This document shows positions 45,558 to 55,194 of a stretch of 64,000 nt of DNA, one piece after another; within the stretch, counting starts at the first letter, position 1, and each line of letters begins with the position of its first letter. The notes below the pieces were generated by a model. That model saw nothing but the letters and a program-made list of their open reading frames with translations, had not been told where the DNA came from and did no database searches. The stretch lies in NCBI GenBank assembly GCA_902602595.1, contig CACKRJ010000002.1, forward strand, positions 62,001-126,000. The letters run 5' to 3'. The DNA is from an uncultured SAR86 cluster bacterium. Its GTDB lineage: Bacteria; Pseudomonadota; Gammaproteobacteria; Magnimaribacterales; D2472. The position numbers and the translations under genes are program-made.

Positions 45558-47222
45558 TTACTTTTCAACTACGTAATTATCTACTTGCTCTCTCATTTCT
45601 TTTCTTAATAAAAACATGGCAAATAAATTTGGAATTGTAACAAGTGCAACCACCACATAAGCTATATTCCATATAACAGTAGTATCAATAATTGCTGCGG
45701 CTATAAAACAAAGAACATATAGCATTCGATACCATGGAACAGCAGTTTCTCCAAAAATATATGCTGTTGACCTATCACCATAGTAGGACCAGGCAATGGC
45801 TGTGGAAAATGCGAATAAAAGCAGTCCAATAGCTACTATATATTCTCCATATAGCCCCAAAACACCTGAGCCAAAAGCTTTAGAGGTAAGTTCTGCAGAA
45901 TGAATTAGAGATTTTCCTTTAACCTGAATTGAATTATCAGAAATTACACCATCATTAATTTCAATTGTTCCATCATATAAAATATTTTGTTTATAAAATC
46001 TAACATCTTCAGCAATAGAATTGTTATGAAAGATTGTTATTCCACCTTGTTCTAATTCACCACTGATGATGTCTAAATCTCCAGAGAAGTTTTCTACGGC
46101 CGAAGTATTATTAGTAAACTTTCTTGCATCAAGGATATATTTACCAAGCTCTTCAACATCATTCACATTAGACTCATTGTATTCACCAACAAAAATTGCC
46201 ATGGAAGATCTTTCAAATGTATTTTCATATTTTTGAGTCCATGCTCCGCTAGATAAGATAACAAGAGCTGTTACGCTGCAGACTACAATAGTGTCTATAA
46301 ACGGTTCTAGAATTGAGACCATTCCTTGCTCTATTGAGTGCTCAGTTTTAGCAGAAGCGTGGGCAATGGGTGAAGAGCCTTGTCCAGCTTCATTTGAATA
46401 GAGTCCTCTTGCAACACCCAGCTTTAAACTCATAGCAAAACTAGCACCAAGAAAACCACCAACCGCTGCTGATCCTGAGAATACTTGCGAAAATATAGAG
46501 TTAAAAGAAGGGATAATATTATGATAATTCTCTACTACTACAATTAAAGCCCCTCCGAAATAGATAACCGCCATTATTGGTACTAATCTACTTGCAATTT
46601 TTGCAATTCTTTTAATTCCGCCTGAAATAATTAACCACAACATGATTCCCAAAATTAAACCAGTAGCTAGTTTTGGAATGCTAAATGCTGAATCAAGGAC
46701 CCCTGCTATGTTATTGATTTGAGGCATATTACCTGATCCAATAGCACAGATCATCATTAGAGCTGCAAATAGAACTCCTGCAGATCTCATATTGAAACTT
46801 TTCTCTATGTAATACATTGGTCCGCCTGATATAGAACCATCAGACAATGTAGTTCTATATTTATGAGCTAATGTAACCTCAACAAATTTGGTAGTCATTC
46901 CAAAAATAGCAGTGATCCACATCCAAAAAATAGCTGCTGGACCTCCAATCCATATTGCAAGTGCAACTCCTCCAATATTACCAGTACCAACAGCGCCTGA
47001 CATGGCTGTTGTAAGAGCTTCAAATGGAGAGGTTTCTCCTTTTGTATCCTCTTTTTCGTATTTACCAGTAACTATTCTCCATCCATGAGCAAAGAATCTA
47101 AATTGAGGGAATCCTAGATAACAGGTAAAAAAGATTCCTATGCCTATTAAAAAAGCTGGAAACCACCAAGATCCACTTAGATATCCATCCAAAAGTAGTA
47201 AAAACTCATTAAATGCAACCAT
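45558..47222 (-). CDS. Sodium:alanine/glycine symporter (AGCS family)
   Basis: The 554-aa protein has AGCS signatures: TAMSGAVGTGNIGGVALAIW and GVARGLYSNEAGQGSSPIAHA, with about 10 membrane spans. A polar insertion of ~100 residues before the last spans (GKYILDARKFTNNTSAVENF to LIHSAELTSKAFGSG) separates TM segments. It is predicted to take up alanine, glycine or a related amino acid with Na+. It lies 9 nt downstream of the glutaredoxin gene. Confidence 0.9.
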   Translation of the reverse strand: MVAFNEFLLLLDGYLSGSWWFPAFLIGIGIFFTCYLGFPQFRFFAHGWRIVTGKYEKEDTKGETSPFEALTTAMSGAVGTGNIGGVALAIWIGGPAAIFWMWITAIFGMTTKFVEVTLAHKYRTTLSDGSISGGPMYYIEKSFNMRSAGVLFAALMMICAIGSGNMPQINNIAGVLDSAFSIPKLATGLILGIMLWLIISGGIKRIAKIASRLVPIMAVIYFGGALIVVVENYHNIIPSFNSIFSQVFSGSAAVGGFLGASFAMSLKLGVARGLYSNEAGQGSSPIAHASAKTEHSIEQGMVSILEPFIDTIVVCSVTALVILSSGAWTQKYENTFERSSMAIFVGEYNESNVNDVEELGKYILDARKFTNNTSAVENFSGDLDIISGELEQGGITIFHNNSIAEDVRFYKQNILYDGTIEINDGVISDNSIQVKGKSLIHSAELTSKAFGSGVLGLYGEYIVAIGLLLFAFSTAIAWSYYGDRSTAYIFGETAVPWYRMLYVLCFIAAAIIDTTVIWNIAYVVVALVTIPNLFAMFLLRKEMREQVDNYVVEK

Positions 47223-47231
47223 TTTAATTCC

Positions 47232-47465
47232 TTATTTCTCTATCCATTCAATCATGTCTGTATAACCACCAATTAGATCATCATCAACAAATATTTGTGG
47301 CATTGTCCTAGCATTAGGATTTCTAGTCATTAACACATCAAAAACTTCAGGGATTTCTGCGTTATATTCTTTATATGGAATATCGTTTTGATTGAAGTAG
47401 TCTTTTGCTTTATCACAAAAGACACAATTTGATTTAGAATATATTTCTACGTTTTTTAACATCAT
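47232..47465 (-). CDS. grxC: Glutaredoxin
   Basis: The 77-aa thioredoxin-fold protein has the redox motif CVFC (SNCVFCDKAKDYF), the cis-Pro segment TMPQIFVDDDLIGGYTDM and a short C-terminus. The active-site dipeptide is Val-Phe instead of the usual Pro-Tyr, which may change redox potential. It reduces disulfides with glutathione. Either of two adjacent ATG codons may be the start. The gene is divergent from the SDR with a 15-bp spacer. Confidence 0.87.
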   Translation of the reverse strand: MMLKNVEIYSKSNCVFCDKAKDYFNQNDIPYKEYNAEIPEVFDVLMTRNPNARTMPQIFVDDDLIGGYTDMIEWIEK

Positions 47466-47480
47466 AGGATTATAAGCTAA

Positions 47481-48245
47481 ATGTCATTATTTAATTTAAA
47501 AAATAAATCATTTTTAATTACAGGATCATCAAAAGGAATTGGAAAATCAATCGCTTTTCATGCAGCAATGCATGGAGCTAAGGTAATCATTTCAAGCAGA
47601 AAGATTGATGCATGCAAGGAAACTGCAGATGAAATAAATAAGCAAGTTGGATCAGAGCTAGCTTACCCAATTGCTGGAAATATTGCTCATGAATCAGAAT
47701 TAATTAATCTAGTAGATGAAACCAATAAGCTCCTTGGGAAGATTGATGTACTAATTTGTAATGCTGCAACAAACCCATTTATGGGCTCGATGTCTGATAT
47801 TCCCTCAGATGCTTTTGATAAGGTAATGAATAACAACATTAAAGCAAATCATATATTGACTAATTTAGTGACACCTCAAATGATTGAGCGTAAAGATGGT
47901 GTAATAATTATTATCTCTAGCGTTGGTGGCACCAAAGGTAATAACCTAATTGGCACATATAACCTGAGTAAGGCGGCTGACATACAAATGGTAAAAAATA
48001 TTGCTGTGGGATATGGACATCACAACATAAGAGCCAATAGTATTGCTCCAGGGCTTATTAGAACTGATTTTGCTAGAGGATTATGGGAGAATCCTGCCAT
48101 TCTTGAGCAATATACAAGTACACATCCTATGAAAAGAATTGGTGAGCCTGATGAAGTCGCTGGTGCAGCAATAATGTTAGCCTCTGATGCAGGAAAGTAT
48201 ATAAATGGTCAAACTATTATCGTTGACGGTGGAGCAACTGCTTAG
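47481..48245 (+). CDS. Short-chain dehydrogenase/reductase
   Basis: The 254-aa SDR has ITGSSKGIGKSIA, CNAATNPFMG in the NNAG position, Ser in IIIISSVGG and the YNLSKAAD catalytic Tyr-Lys. It ends with the usual GQTIIVDGGATA. It resembles DHRS4-like carbonyl or glucose-type dehydrogenases, but the substrate cannot be named. The stop overlaps the end of the convergent holB gene by 4 nt. Confidence 0.87.
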   Translation: MSLFNLKNKSFLITGSSKGIGKSIAFHAAMHGAKVIISSRKIDACKETADEINKQVGSELAYPIAGNIAHESELINLVDETNKLLGKIDVLICNAATNPFMGSMSDIPSDAFDKVMNNNIKANHILTNLVTPQMIERKDGVIIIISSVGGTKGNNLIGTYNLSKAADIQMVKNIAVGYGHHNIRANSIAPGLIRTDFARGLWENPAILEQYTSTHPMKRIGEPDEVAGAAIMLASDAGKYINGQTIIVDGGATA

Positions 48246-49234
48246 CTAAAAAGATTTTTAATTTTGTAAAAAAAATTATTAAGACCAATCTGTTCATTTA
48301 AAGAAGGAACTTTATTAAGTTGGTGTTTATAATCAACTAATTCTTCAATTAAATCTGATGCTTGCGCAGCGTCAAAGTCAATATTTTCTATGGATGTAAT
48401 GATTGGGTGAGATTTATAAAAATCTTGATTAATGCCGATACATGTCTTTAAAAAAAGAATAATGGAATTAATTTTTTCATCAAATGAAATGTTTATTTCT
48501 TTGTAAAATTTCATTAAATCAGGCGTAGTAGTAACTCCAAGACAATATGAATTAAGATTTTGAGAAATATCCAAATATTGGCCTGCCAAATCATTCTCAA
48601 TGAGATACTCAATTTCTAAAGGTGTAGAGTCAGGTGCAAAATTTAATGTTGAAAAATCAATGTAGCCCTGCTCTGAGATCCATTGATCAATATCAACAGT
48701 ATCCGGATTTTTGATTGAAATTAAACTTGATCGACTGTAAATAGTAGATAAAAAATATTTGCGTTTATTTGAAACGATAAATATATGTTTATTTTCCGGC
48801 AATTCCTCCAAAGTTTTTAAAAGTGCGTTTTGAGAGTTAATGTTCATAGAATGCGCATCGAAAAGTACCCCAATTCTTTTTTCAGATACTGAATTAGTCA
48901 TGGCGATAAATTCATTCAACGCTCTTACCCCTTCAATTTTTTTAGAAGTTAAGGCGTCTTTCTTCGCCTTGGAATAGGTATGTAGCACACTAGAGCATGA
49001 GTCCTGGCTCAAGAAACAGAAATCAGGATGCGATCCAGCTAAAAAATAATTGCAGGAATTACATACGCCACAGGGTGCAGAATCCTCAGAGCATAATAAT
49101 TTTTGAGCAAAATATTTGGCAAGTTGTTTTTTAGCTAAGCCTGATTCCCCTTCAATAATTGTTGAGGATGGAAATTTAATCTTTTGATGAGCTTTTATAG
49201 GATCATTAAGCCAAGGAAATCTTTCAACACTCAT
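48242..49234 (-). CDS. holB: DNA polymerase III subunit delta'
   Basis: The delta' subunit of the clamp loader. The 330-aa protein has the N-terminal AAA module with a degenerate P-loop (EGESGLAKKQLAKYF), the zinc site CSEDSAPCGVCNSCNYF and NAHSMNINSQNALLKTLEELPENKHIF-type sequence. E. coli delta' likewise does not hydrolyse ATP. The gene is last in the fab-mltG-tmk-holB order, as in E. coli, and is 1 nt from tmk. Confidence 0.9.
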   Translation of the reverse strand: MSVERFPWLNDPIKAHQKIKFPSSTIIEGESGLAKKQLAKYFAQKLLCSEDSAPCGVCNSCNYFLAGSHPDFCFLSQDSCSSVLHTYSKAKKDALTSKKIEGVRALNEFIAMTNSVSEKRIGVLFDAHSMNINSQNALLKTLEELPENKHIFIVSNKRKYFLSTIYSRSSLISIKNPDTVDIDQWISEQGYIDFSTLNFAPDSTPLEIEYLIENDLAGQYLDISQNLNSYCLGVTTTPDLMKFYKEINISFDEKINSIILFLKTCIGINQDFYKSHPIITSIENIDFDAAQASDLIEELVDYKHQLNKVPSLNEQIGLNNFFYKIKNLFS

Positions 49235-49235
49235 G

Positions 49236-49829
49236 CTAAATTAAACGCTCTACTAAAAGTTTAGTTTGTTGGCTGATGCACTCAATAGACTCAGATGCAT
49301 CCACTATTTCAACTTCGCTCCTCTCTTTAGCTAATTGCTGATAACCCTTTCGAACATTTTCAAAAAAGTTAATTCCTGAAGACTCAATTCTATCTATAAC
49401 ATCGTTAGTTTTTCTTTTAAAGCCAGCTTTGACATCCAAGTCATATATTATTGTTAAATCAGGAGTTGGGCAGTTAACACCATTTATCAAAACATTAATT
49501 AAATCAAGTGAAAGTTTTCGGCCGTAGCCCTGGTATGCAATAGAAGCATGGTAATATCTATCGCACAAAATAAAGTCTTCTCTAGAATCAATTAAATGTT
49601 CTTTAATCATCTCAGATCTTGCTGCAAACATTAGTAATAATTCTGTATGAGCAGATATATCTGAATCCTTAGATAAAAGTAATTCTCTAATTTTTTCACC
49701 TAAAATAGTGGATCCAGGTTCTCTGAGAAGTTTAGTAGAAAAACCTTTCGTTTTTAGCCAATCCAAGACTAAGTTAATTTGAGTTGATTTGCCTGCCCCC
49801 TCTATTCCTTCAAACGTTATTAGTTTCAT
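49236..49829 (-). CDS. tmk: Thymidylate kinase
   Basis: The 197-aa kinase phosphorylates dTMP to dTDP. The P-loop FEGIEGAGKSTQINL, the DRYYHASIAYQGYGR segment that binds the nucleotide and LLREPGSTILGEKIRE are diagnostic. It is placed between mltG and holB, as in E. coli. Spacers on each side are 1-3 nt, so translation of the cluster is tightly linked. Confidence 0.95.
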   Translation of the reverse strand: MKLITFEGIEGAGKSTQINLVLDWLKTKGFSTKLLREPGSTILGEKIRELLLSKDSDISAHTELLLMFAARSEMIKEHLIDSREDFILCDRYYHASIAYQGYGRKLSLDLINVLINGVNCPTPDLTIIYDLDVKAGFKRKTNDVIDRIESSGINFFENVRKGYQQLAKERSEVEIVDASESIECISQQTKLLVERLI

Positions 49830-49832
49830 TGT

Positions 49833-50798
49833 CTAATTAAGCTGATATTTTTCTACAGCTTCAAGATGCTGTTTGTAAGTTTTTGAAAATTGATGAGTTC
49901 CATCACCTTTAGCTACGAAATATAGATAATCATTTTTCATACCCAATATTACTGCTTCCAAAGTTGATTGGCTAATCGTTGATATTGGAGTAGGTGGTAG
50001 TGCTGAAATTTGGTATGTATTGTATGGGTTATTCTTATCTCTTAGATTTGCTTTTGTGATATCACCATTAAAATCCGGCATTAAACCATAGATAATTGTT
50101 GGATCTGCCTGTAACTTCATCCCAATAGAGATTCTATGCAGAAAGACTCCAGCTATAATAGATTTTTCATCCTCGTTGCCTGCTTCTTTCTCAACTATAG
50201 AGGCTAAAATTAAAGCATCAGACAAAGTTGCTAATGGTAATTTAGGCTCTTTCTCTTCCCATAAATTAAGTGAAAATTTTAAAAATTCATCTTGTGATCG
50301 TTGTAAAATTTCAGATAATGAATCGGAGTGTTTATAAAAATAAGTATCTGGTTTTAATGTCCCTTCTATAAAATCATATCGACCCTCTAAACATTTAAAG
50401 TTATTACAATCATTTTTTAAATTTGATTCTAAAAGAATTTTTTTAATTTCAAATTGGTTTTTTCCTGCAGGAATTTCTAACTTAAATATAACTACATCGC
50501 CATTATTTATGGAGACTATAAATTTTTTCCACGATTTATTTTTTAGATGATAATAGCCAGCTTGAGCCAACTTAATATCATTAACTTTTAGATAAACCTT
50601 TAATAAAAATTTTTGCACGGGATGTAATGGAAAATCTTCCAGAATTGAATTAAAGGATGCTCCCTCTTTCACACTATAAAATTCAAGATCATCAGTAACC
50701 CTAGAGTGAGAATATGACTCAGATGATCCTATTAAAACAATTATAGGTATAACTATAGAAAGAATTAATAAAGAAATATTAGATATTTTTGAAGACAA
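49833..50798 (-). CDS. mltG: Endolytic murein transglycosylase
   Basis: MltG cuts nascent glycan strands and sets their length at the inner membrane. The product has a membrane anchor (ISLLILSIVIPIIVLIG) and a YceG domain with ILASIVEKEAGNEDE (catalytic Glu) and MKLQADPTIIYGLMP. The track start (TTG 50825) overlaps fabF by 47 nt. TTG 50798 gives 321 aa and a 20-nt overlap. No ATG or GTG is available, so a UUG (or rarer) start seems real. pabC, which separates fabF and mltG in E. coli, is absent. Confidence 0.9.
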   Translation of the reverse strand: MSSKISNISLLILSIVIPIIVLIGSSESYSHSRVTDDLEFYSVKEGASFNSILEDFPLHPVQKFLLKVYLKVNDIKLAQAGYYHLKNKSWKKFIVSINNGDVVIFKLEIPAGKNQFEIKKILLESNLKNDCNNFKCLEGRYDFIEGTLKPDTYFYKHSDSLSEILQRSQDEFLKFSLNLWEEKEPKLPLATLSDALILASIVEKEAGNEDEKSIIAGVFLHRISIGMKLQADPTIIYGLMPDFNGDITKANLRDKNNPYNTYQISALPPTPISTISQSTLEAVILGMKNDYLYFVAKGDGTHQFSKTYKQHLEAVEKYQLN

Positions 50799-52011
50799 GT
50801 GTAGAGTTAGTTCCTCCAAACCCAAAAGAATTATTCATGGCAACAGATACTTTTTTTTCATTTGAAACTAAGGGTGTGTAATTCAAATCACAAAGGGGAT
50901 CAGGATTATCTAGGTTGATTGTTGGAGGTATGATGCCATCATTAATAGCCATAATACAAAAAATAGATTCAATTGCGCCAGCTGCTCCAAGTGTATGCCC
51001 AGTCATAGATTTTGTTGAACTAATTTGAGGTACAAAGTCACCAAACACAGATTTTAGAGCAAGAGTTTCAGCTACATCTCCAAGCGGTGTTGATGTTCCA
51101 TGAGCATTTATATAATCAACGTCTGATAAATTAATTTCAGCATCATTAATTGCATTAGACATTGCCAAAGCAGCCCCTTTTCCATCATCAGGTGGTGCTG
51201 TCATGTGATGGGCATCTGAACTCATTCCAAAACCAATAATTTCTGCATGGATTGTTGCTCCACGAGCTTTAGCATGATCAAAATCTTCAAGCACAATTGA
51301 CCCAGCACCATCAGAAAGAACGAATCCATCTCTATCCATATCCCATGGTCTACTAGCTGCTTCAGGATCTGAATTCATTGAAAGAGCTCTAGCAGCTATA
51401 AATCCTGCAATCGAAAGTGGTGTCGAAGCCATTTCTGCGCCTCCAGCTATCATTACATCTGCTTCACCACATGCAATAGATCGTGCTGCAGTCCCAATAC
51501 AGTGGTTTCCAGTAGAACAAGCTGTTACAACAGAGCTATTAGGTCCCATAAATCCATGTTTAATAGACACAAGACCAGAAATCATATTAACGATAGATCC
51601 TGGAACAAAAAATGGAGAAACTTTCTTGTAACCTCTTTCAGCTAACAAAACTTTATTTTTTTCAATTGTATCTATACCGCCAATACCTGCTCCAAAATTA
51701 ACACCAACTCTTGTTAAATCAAGATTTGATTCTAGAATTCCGGAATTTAATATGGATTGATTAGCCGCGATGATTCCATATTGAATAAAGGGATCGATTC
51801 TTCTTACTTCTTTGGAATCAAGGAAGTCTTCTGGTTGAAAATTCTTTAATCTACCACCGATTTTTACAGGATTATTTTCTAACCCTATATCAACATTAGT
51901 AATGCCACTTTTACCCTCAATACATGATTGCCATGCATCTTTAACAGTATTGCCTATTGGTGAAAGGATACCTAAACCAGTAACTACAACTCTTCTGTGT
52001 AGTTGCTTCAT
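50779..52011 (-). CDS. fabF: 3-oxoacyl-ACP synthase II
   Basis: KASII condenses malonyl-ACP with acyl-ACP. The 410-aa protein has the Cys of VTACSTGNHCIG and the His residues of NAHGTSTPLGD and TGHTLGAAG, with ending SFGFGGTNSTLVFK. It follows acpP by 11 nt. The end overlaps mltG. Confidence 0.96.
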   Translation of the reverse strand: MKQLHRRVVVTGLGILSPIGNTVKDAWQSCIEGKSGITNVDIGLENNPVKIGGRLKNFQPEDFLDSKEVRRIDPFIQYGIIAANQSILNSGILESNLDLTRVGVNFGAGIGGIDTIEKNKVLLAERGYKKVSPFFVPGSIVNMISGLVSIKHGFMGPNSSVVTACSTGNHCIGTAARSIACGEADVMIAGGAEMASTPLSIAGFIAARALSMNSDPEAASRPWDMDRDGFVLSDGAGSIVLEDFDHAKARGATIHAEIIGFGMSSDAHHMTAPPDDGKGAALAMSNAINDAEINLSDVDYINAHGTSTPLGDVAETLALKSVFGDFVPQISSTKSMTGHTLGAAGAIESIFCIMAINDGIIPPTINLDNPDPLCDLNYTPLVSNEKKVSVAMNNSFGFGGTNSTLVFKNI

Positions 52012-52022
52012 TTAGGAAATTG

Positions 52023-52253
52023 TTAGCTGTTTGAATTTATGTAATTTACAGCTTCTTGAACGGTTGAAATCTTTTCAGCTTCTTCGTCAGCAATTTCAAG
52101 CTCAAACTCTTCTTCAAGAGCCATAACTAGTTCTACTGTATCAAGTGAGTCAGCACCAAGATCATCAACAAATGATGAGTCATTTTGTACCTCATCATCT
52201 CCAACACCTAGTTGCTCACAAACAATTTTTCTTACTCTTTCTTCGATACTCAC
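52023..52253 (-). CDS. acpP: Acyl carrier protein
   Basis: The 76-aa ACP carries the phosphopantetheine serine in [19 protein letters not shown] and is as acidic as expected. It begins with GTG, with a perfect GGAGG 7 nt upstream; the ATG within that spacer is out of frame. A putative -10 (TAGAAT, minus strand 52280-52285) lies ~27 bases upstream in the 62-bp spacer from fabG, so acpP may have its own promoter, as in E. coli. Confidence 0.97.
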   Translation of the reverse strand: MSIEERVRKIVCEQLGVGDDEVQNDSSFVDDLGADSLDTVELVMALEEEFELEIADEEAEKISTVQEAVNYINSNS

Positions 52254-52315
52254 GCTGCATCCTCCGTTTAAAAAAATCTATTCTACAACATTTCCGACAA
52301 AAACTAATAAAATCA

Positions 52316-53038
52316 TTAGCTCATGTATAGTCCACCATCAACAGATATTGTTTGACCAGTAATGTAATTACCCTTATCAGAAGCTAAAAATAAGGCTAAA
52401 TCAGCAATATTTTGGGGATTGCCCATTTTGTTAGCTGGAATTTGATTTAAGATGCCATTTAATTCATCTCCCTTAAAGTGACTAGTCATATCTGTTTCTA
52501 TGAAACCAGGAGCAATACAATTAACTGTTATATTTCTTGCTGCCACCTCTTTTGCTAAAGCTCTAGTGAAACCACCAAGACCTGCTTTGCTTGCAGAATA
52601 ATTTACTTGACCAGCATTACCCATTAATCCTGCAACACTAGATATGTTAATAATTGCACCAGAACGGTTCTTGACCATATATTTAATAAATAATTTAGTC
52701 ATATTGAAAACACTAGTAAGATTTGCATTAATCACCTCATCCCAATCTTCGTTCTTCATTCTAAGGAAAAGTTGATCTTTCGTTATTCCTGCATTATTTA
52801 TAAGAATGTTTGGAACTTTATCATCATCTATTAAATCTTTTATACAAGCTGAAATTTGGTCTCTGTTTGTAACATCTAATGCAATGTGCAAGCAGTCTTT
52901 AGAACTCAACGCATCATTAAGCGCAAACTTTGATCGAGATGTCCCGATAACAAAATAACCATCATGCAAGAAAGATTTGGCTATTTCTAATCCAATTCCT
53001 CTAGAGGCACCTGTAATAAAAACTATTTTTTTATCCAT
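52316..53038 (-). CDS. fabG: 3-oxoacyl-ACP reductase
   Basis: This SDR (240 aa) reduces 3-oxoacyl-ACP with NADPH in fatty acid elongation. It shows TGASRGIGLEIAKSF, INNAGITKDQL, NISSVAGLMGNAGQVNYSASKAG and the ending GQTISVDGGLYMS. The start overlaps fabD by 8 nt, and acpP follows. Confidence 0.95.
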   Translation of the reverse strand: MDKKIVFITGASRGIGLEIAKSFLHDGYFVIGTSRSKFALNDALSSKDCLHIALDVTNRDQISACIKDLIDDDKVPNILINNAGITKDQLFLRMKNEDWDEVINANLTSVFNMTKLFIKYMVKNRSGAIINISSVAGLMGNAGQVNYSASKAGLGGFTRALAKEVAARNITVNCIAPGFIETDMTSHFKGDELNGILNQIPANKMGNPQNIADLALFLASDKGNYITGQTISVDGGLYMS

Positions 53039-53969
53039 AATTATTTATCTTCTCATAAAACTCCTCATCGGAAGTAGAATAATAATTATCAAGCTTATTT
53101 GCTTTAAATAAACCTGACAAAACTTTACCGGGGCCGCATTCAATTATTGGTAAATTCTTTGTTGAGATAAAGTTACATGTCTCCACCCATCTAACAGGTG
53201 AATATAATTGAGAGACCAAAAGAGGCGGAATATCTTGAGGTAATGATACTGAATCCACAGATACATTATGAATAATTTGAGTATCTGGCATATTAAATTG
53301 AATATCATTTAGGTTTTGTTGAAATTGATTTGCTGCATCCTTCATAAGCATGCTGTGCGAAGCAATGCTAACCTTGAGTTTAATTGACCGCTTTGCGCCT
53401 TTGGAGGTGCATAATTCTTGCGCTCTTTCAACCGCATCATTATGCCCTGAAATTACAGTTTGATTGGGAGAATTTAAATTCGCACATTGAACATGTGAAT
53501 CAGGGCCATTAGATGCAGTTACACATATCTCAGCAATAATATTTTGTTCCAAACCCATAATTGCTGACATAGAGCCATTTGGAGCTAACTCCATCAATTC
53601 ACCTCGTCTTCTAACTAACTTCAAAGCTTCCATTATTGAAATTGAGTTGCTAGCAACTAAAGCTGCATATTCCCCTAATGAATGACCGGCTAAATAAGTT
53701 GGAGTTATATTAATTGAATTAATTAGTTTATTAAAATGAAGATATGAGCAAAGAAGTAAAAGAGGTTGAGTAATTGAAGTTAGATTTATTAATTCTTCAG
53801 GACCCTCTTCAATTAACTTAAAAGCATCGTGAGATATCAAATCACTGCAGCATTCAATGGCATGTGAAAATTCTTTAGAAAGCGCTATGTCCATGATGCC
53901 ACCATCAGACAACATGGATAGGTGTTGTGACCCCTGGCCTGGAAATGCTAAAAAAGCAGAAAAAGACAT
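53031..53969 (-). CDS. fabD: Malonyl-CoA:ACP transacylase
   Basis: FabD loads malonate onto ACP. The 312-aa protein has FPGQGSQHLSML, the nucleophile in AGHSLGEYAALVAS and the His in KVSIASHSMLM. In E. coli plsX and fabH lie between rpmF and fabD; here only 2 nt separate rpmF from fabD, so both genes have been lost or moved. Confidence 0.94.
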   Translation of the reverse strand: MSFSAFLAFPGQGSQHLSMLSDGGIMDIALSKEFSHAIECCSDLISHDAFKLIEEGPEELINLTSITQPLLLLCSYLHFNKLINSINITPTYLAGHSLGEYAALVASNSISIMEALKLVRRRGELMELAPNGSMSAIMGLEQNIIAEICVTASNGPDSHVQCANLNSPNQTVISGHNDAVERAQELCTSKGAKRSIKLKVSIASHSMLMKDAANQFQQNLNDIQFNMPDTQIIHNVSVDSVSLPQDIPPLLVSQLYSPVRWVETCNFISTKNLPIIECGPGKVLSGLFKANKLDNYYSTSDEEFYEKINNYG

Positions 53970-53971
53970 GG

Positions 53972-54184
53972 TTAGTCTTGAGCTTCGCTGTCCTCTACTT
54001 CCTTGATTGGTTTTCTCAGATCCTTAATTAAACGTCCCTTGTAAAAGCCGTCTGCAGTCATCTGATGACGAAGATGTCTTTCTCCAGAAACTGAATCAGT
54101 TGAAAGAGTAAGATCTGATAGATGATCATGAGATCTGATCATTCCACGTTTTGATCTAGTTTTTTTACTTTTTTGTACTGCCAT
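53972..54184 (-). CDS. rpmF: Ribosomal protein bL32
   Basis: The 70-aa protein starts [20 protein letters not shown], a near match to bL32. It has an acidic C-terminal tail ([10 protein letters not shown]) that makes it ~13 residues longer than the E. coli protein. The usual upstream gene yceD is missing, so rluC is the direct 5' neighbour. It heads the fab operon with fabD 2 nt downstream. Confidence 0.95.
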   Translation of the reverse strand: MAVQKSKKTRSKRGMIRSHDHLSDLTLSTDSVSGERHLRHQMTADGFYKGRLIKDLRKPIKEVEDSEAQD

Positions 54185-54219
54185 AATATTTTAAAAAAAA
54201 TGCATCCTATCAGATTAAA

Positions 54220-55161
54220 TCACGATTTAATAGTTAAATTGTCTAGCTGAGATAAAAGTATATCAAATTCATTATTTTTTGGAGCTTCGTACTTTATAGT
54301 TTTACCTTTGAGATCTTCAAAAGTAATAGATGCTGCGTGTAATGCAAGTCGATTAATTGATGTTTCTTTTGCAATATATTTATTTAAATTAAATAATCCA
54401 TATTTTTTATCATTCACTATTGGATGATTGAGATTTGCGCTCTGAACTCGAATTTGATGCATTCTACCAGTGCTAATTAGAATCTCAACGTGAGTAAATG
54501 AGTTAAATTTTTTTAGGATTTTAAAATTTGAAACAGCTTTTTTTCCATCCAATGATTCATGTACTTTGTGATGATGTTCTTTTGTTGAAACATCAATGTT
54601 TGTTTTAATTTCAATATCTTTTTTTAAAACTCCTATTAAAATTGCCTCATAAATCTTTGTAACTTTATTAGTTTTGAGTTGATTATGAAAATGTCTTAAA
54701 AATTTTTTATTTTTTGAAATTAATAGACAGCCAGAGGTAGATTTATCTATACGATGGCAAAGATCAATTTCTAGCAAGGGAAATGTAGCTCTGGCAATAT
54801 CAATCAAGCCAAATTGATTATTTGTTCCAGAATGAACGCTTAGTTCAGGATCTTTATTTACAATAATATAGTCATCATTTTGATCAATGATTGATAAATT
54901 GAATTCTCTAACTCTTGAAGGTGGAATCTTTAAATCAGATTCGTCATTTTTAAAATCAATTAAATATGGTGGGATCCTTATTTCATCATTTAGCTGCAAT
55001 TTGTGTGCTGGCTTGATTCGACCCGAGTTAACCCTAATCTCACCCTTGCGAATCATGTTATAAATTTTTGATTTAGGAAGAGATCTATAGATAGTAAATA
55101 AATAGTTATCAATACGCCTGCCTGCGTGATCCTTATCTATTTTTAGGTTTTTATCACTCAT
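54220..55161 (-). CDS. rluC: 23S rRNA pseudouridine synthase C
   Basis: RluC makes pseudouridines at 955, 2504 and 2580 of 23S rRNA in E. coli. The 313-aa protein has an N-terminal S4 domain (RIDNYLFTIYRSLPKSKIY, GEIRVNSGRIKPAHKL) and the catalytic Asp in HRIDKSTSGCLLISK. Positioning divergent from rne matches E. coli. It is 35 nt upstream of rpmF. Confidence 0.93.
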   Translation of the reverse strand: MSDKNLKIDKDHAGRRIDNYLFTIYRSLPKSKIYNMIRKGEIRVNSGRIKPAHKLQLNDEIRIPPYLIDFKNDESDLKIPPSRVREFNLSIIDQNDDYIIVNKDPELSVHSGTNNQFGLIDIARATFPLLEIDLCHRIDKSTSGCLLISKNKKFLRHFHNQLKTNKVTKIYEAILIGVLKKDIEIKTNIDVSTKEHHHKVHESLDGKKAVSNFKILKKFNSFTHVEILISTGRMHQIRVQSANLNHPIVNDKKYGLFNLNKYIAKETSINRLALHAASITFEDLKGKTIKYEAPKNNEFDILLSQLDNLTIKS

Positions 55162-55194
55162 TAAGGTAGAATACTCGAAATCGGTAGTTTATAT

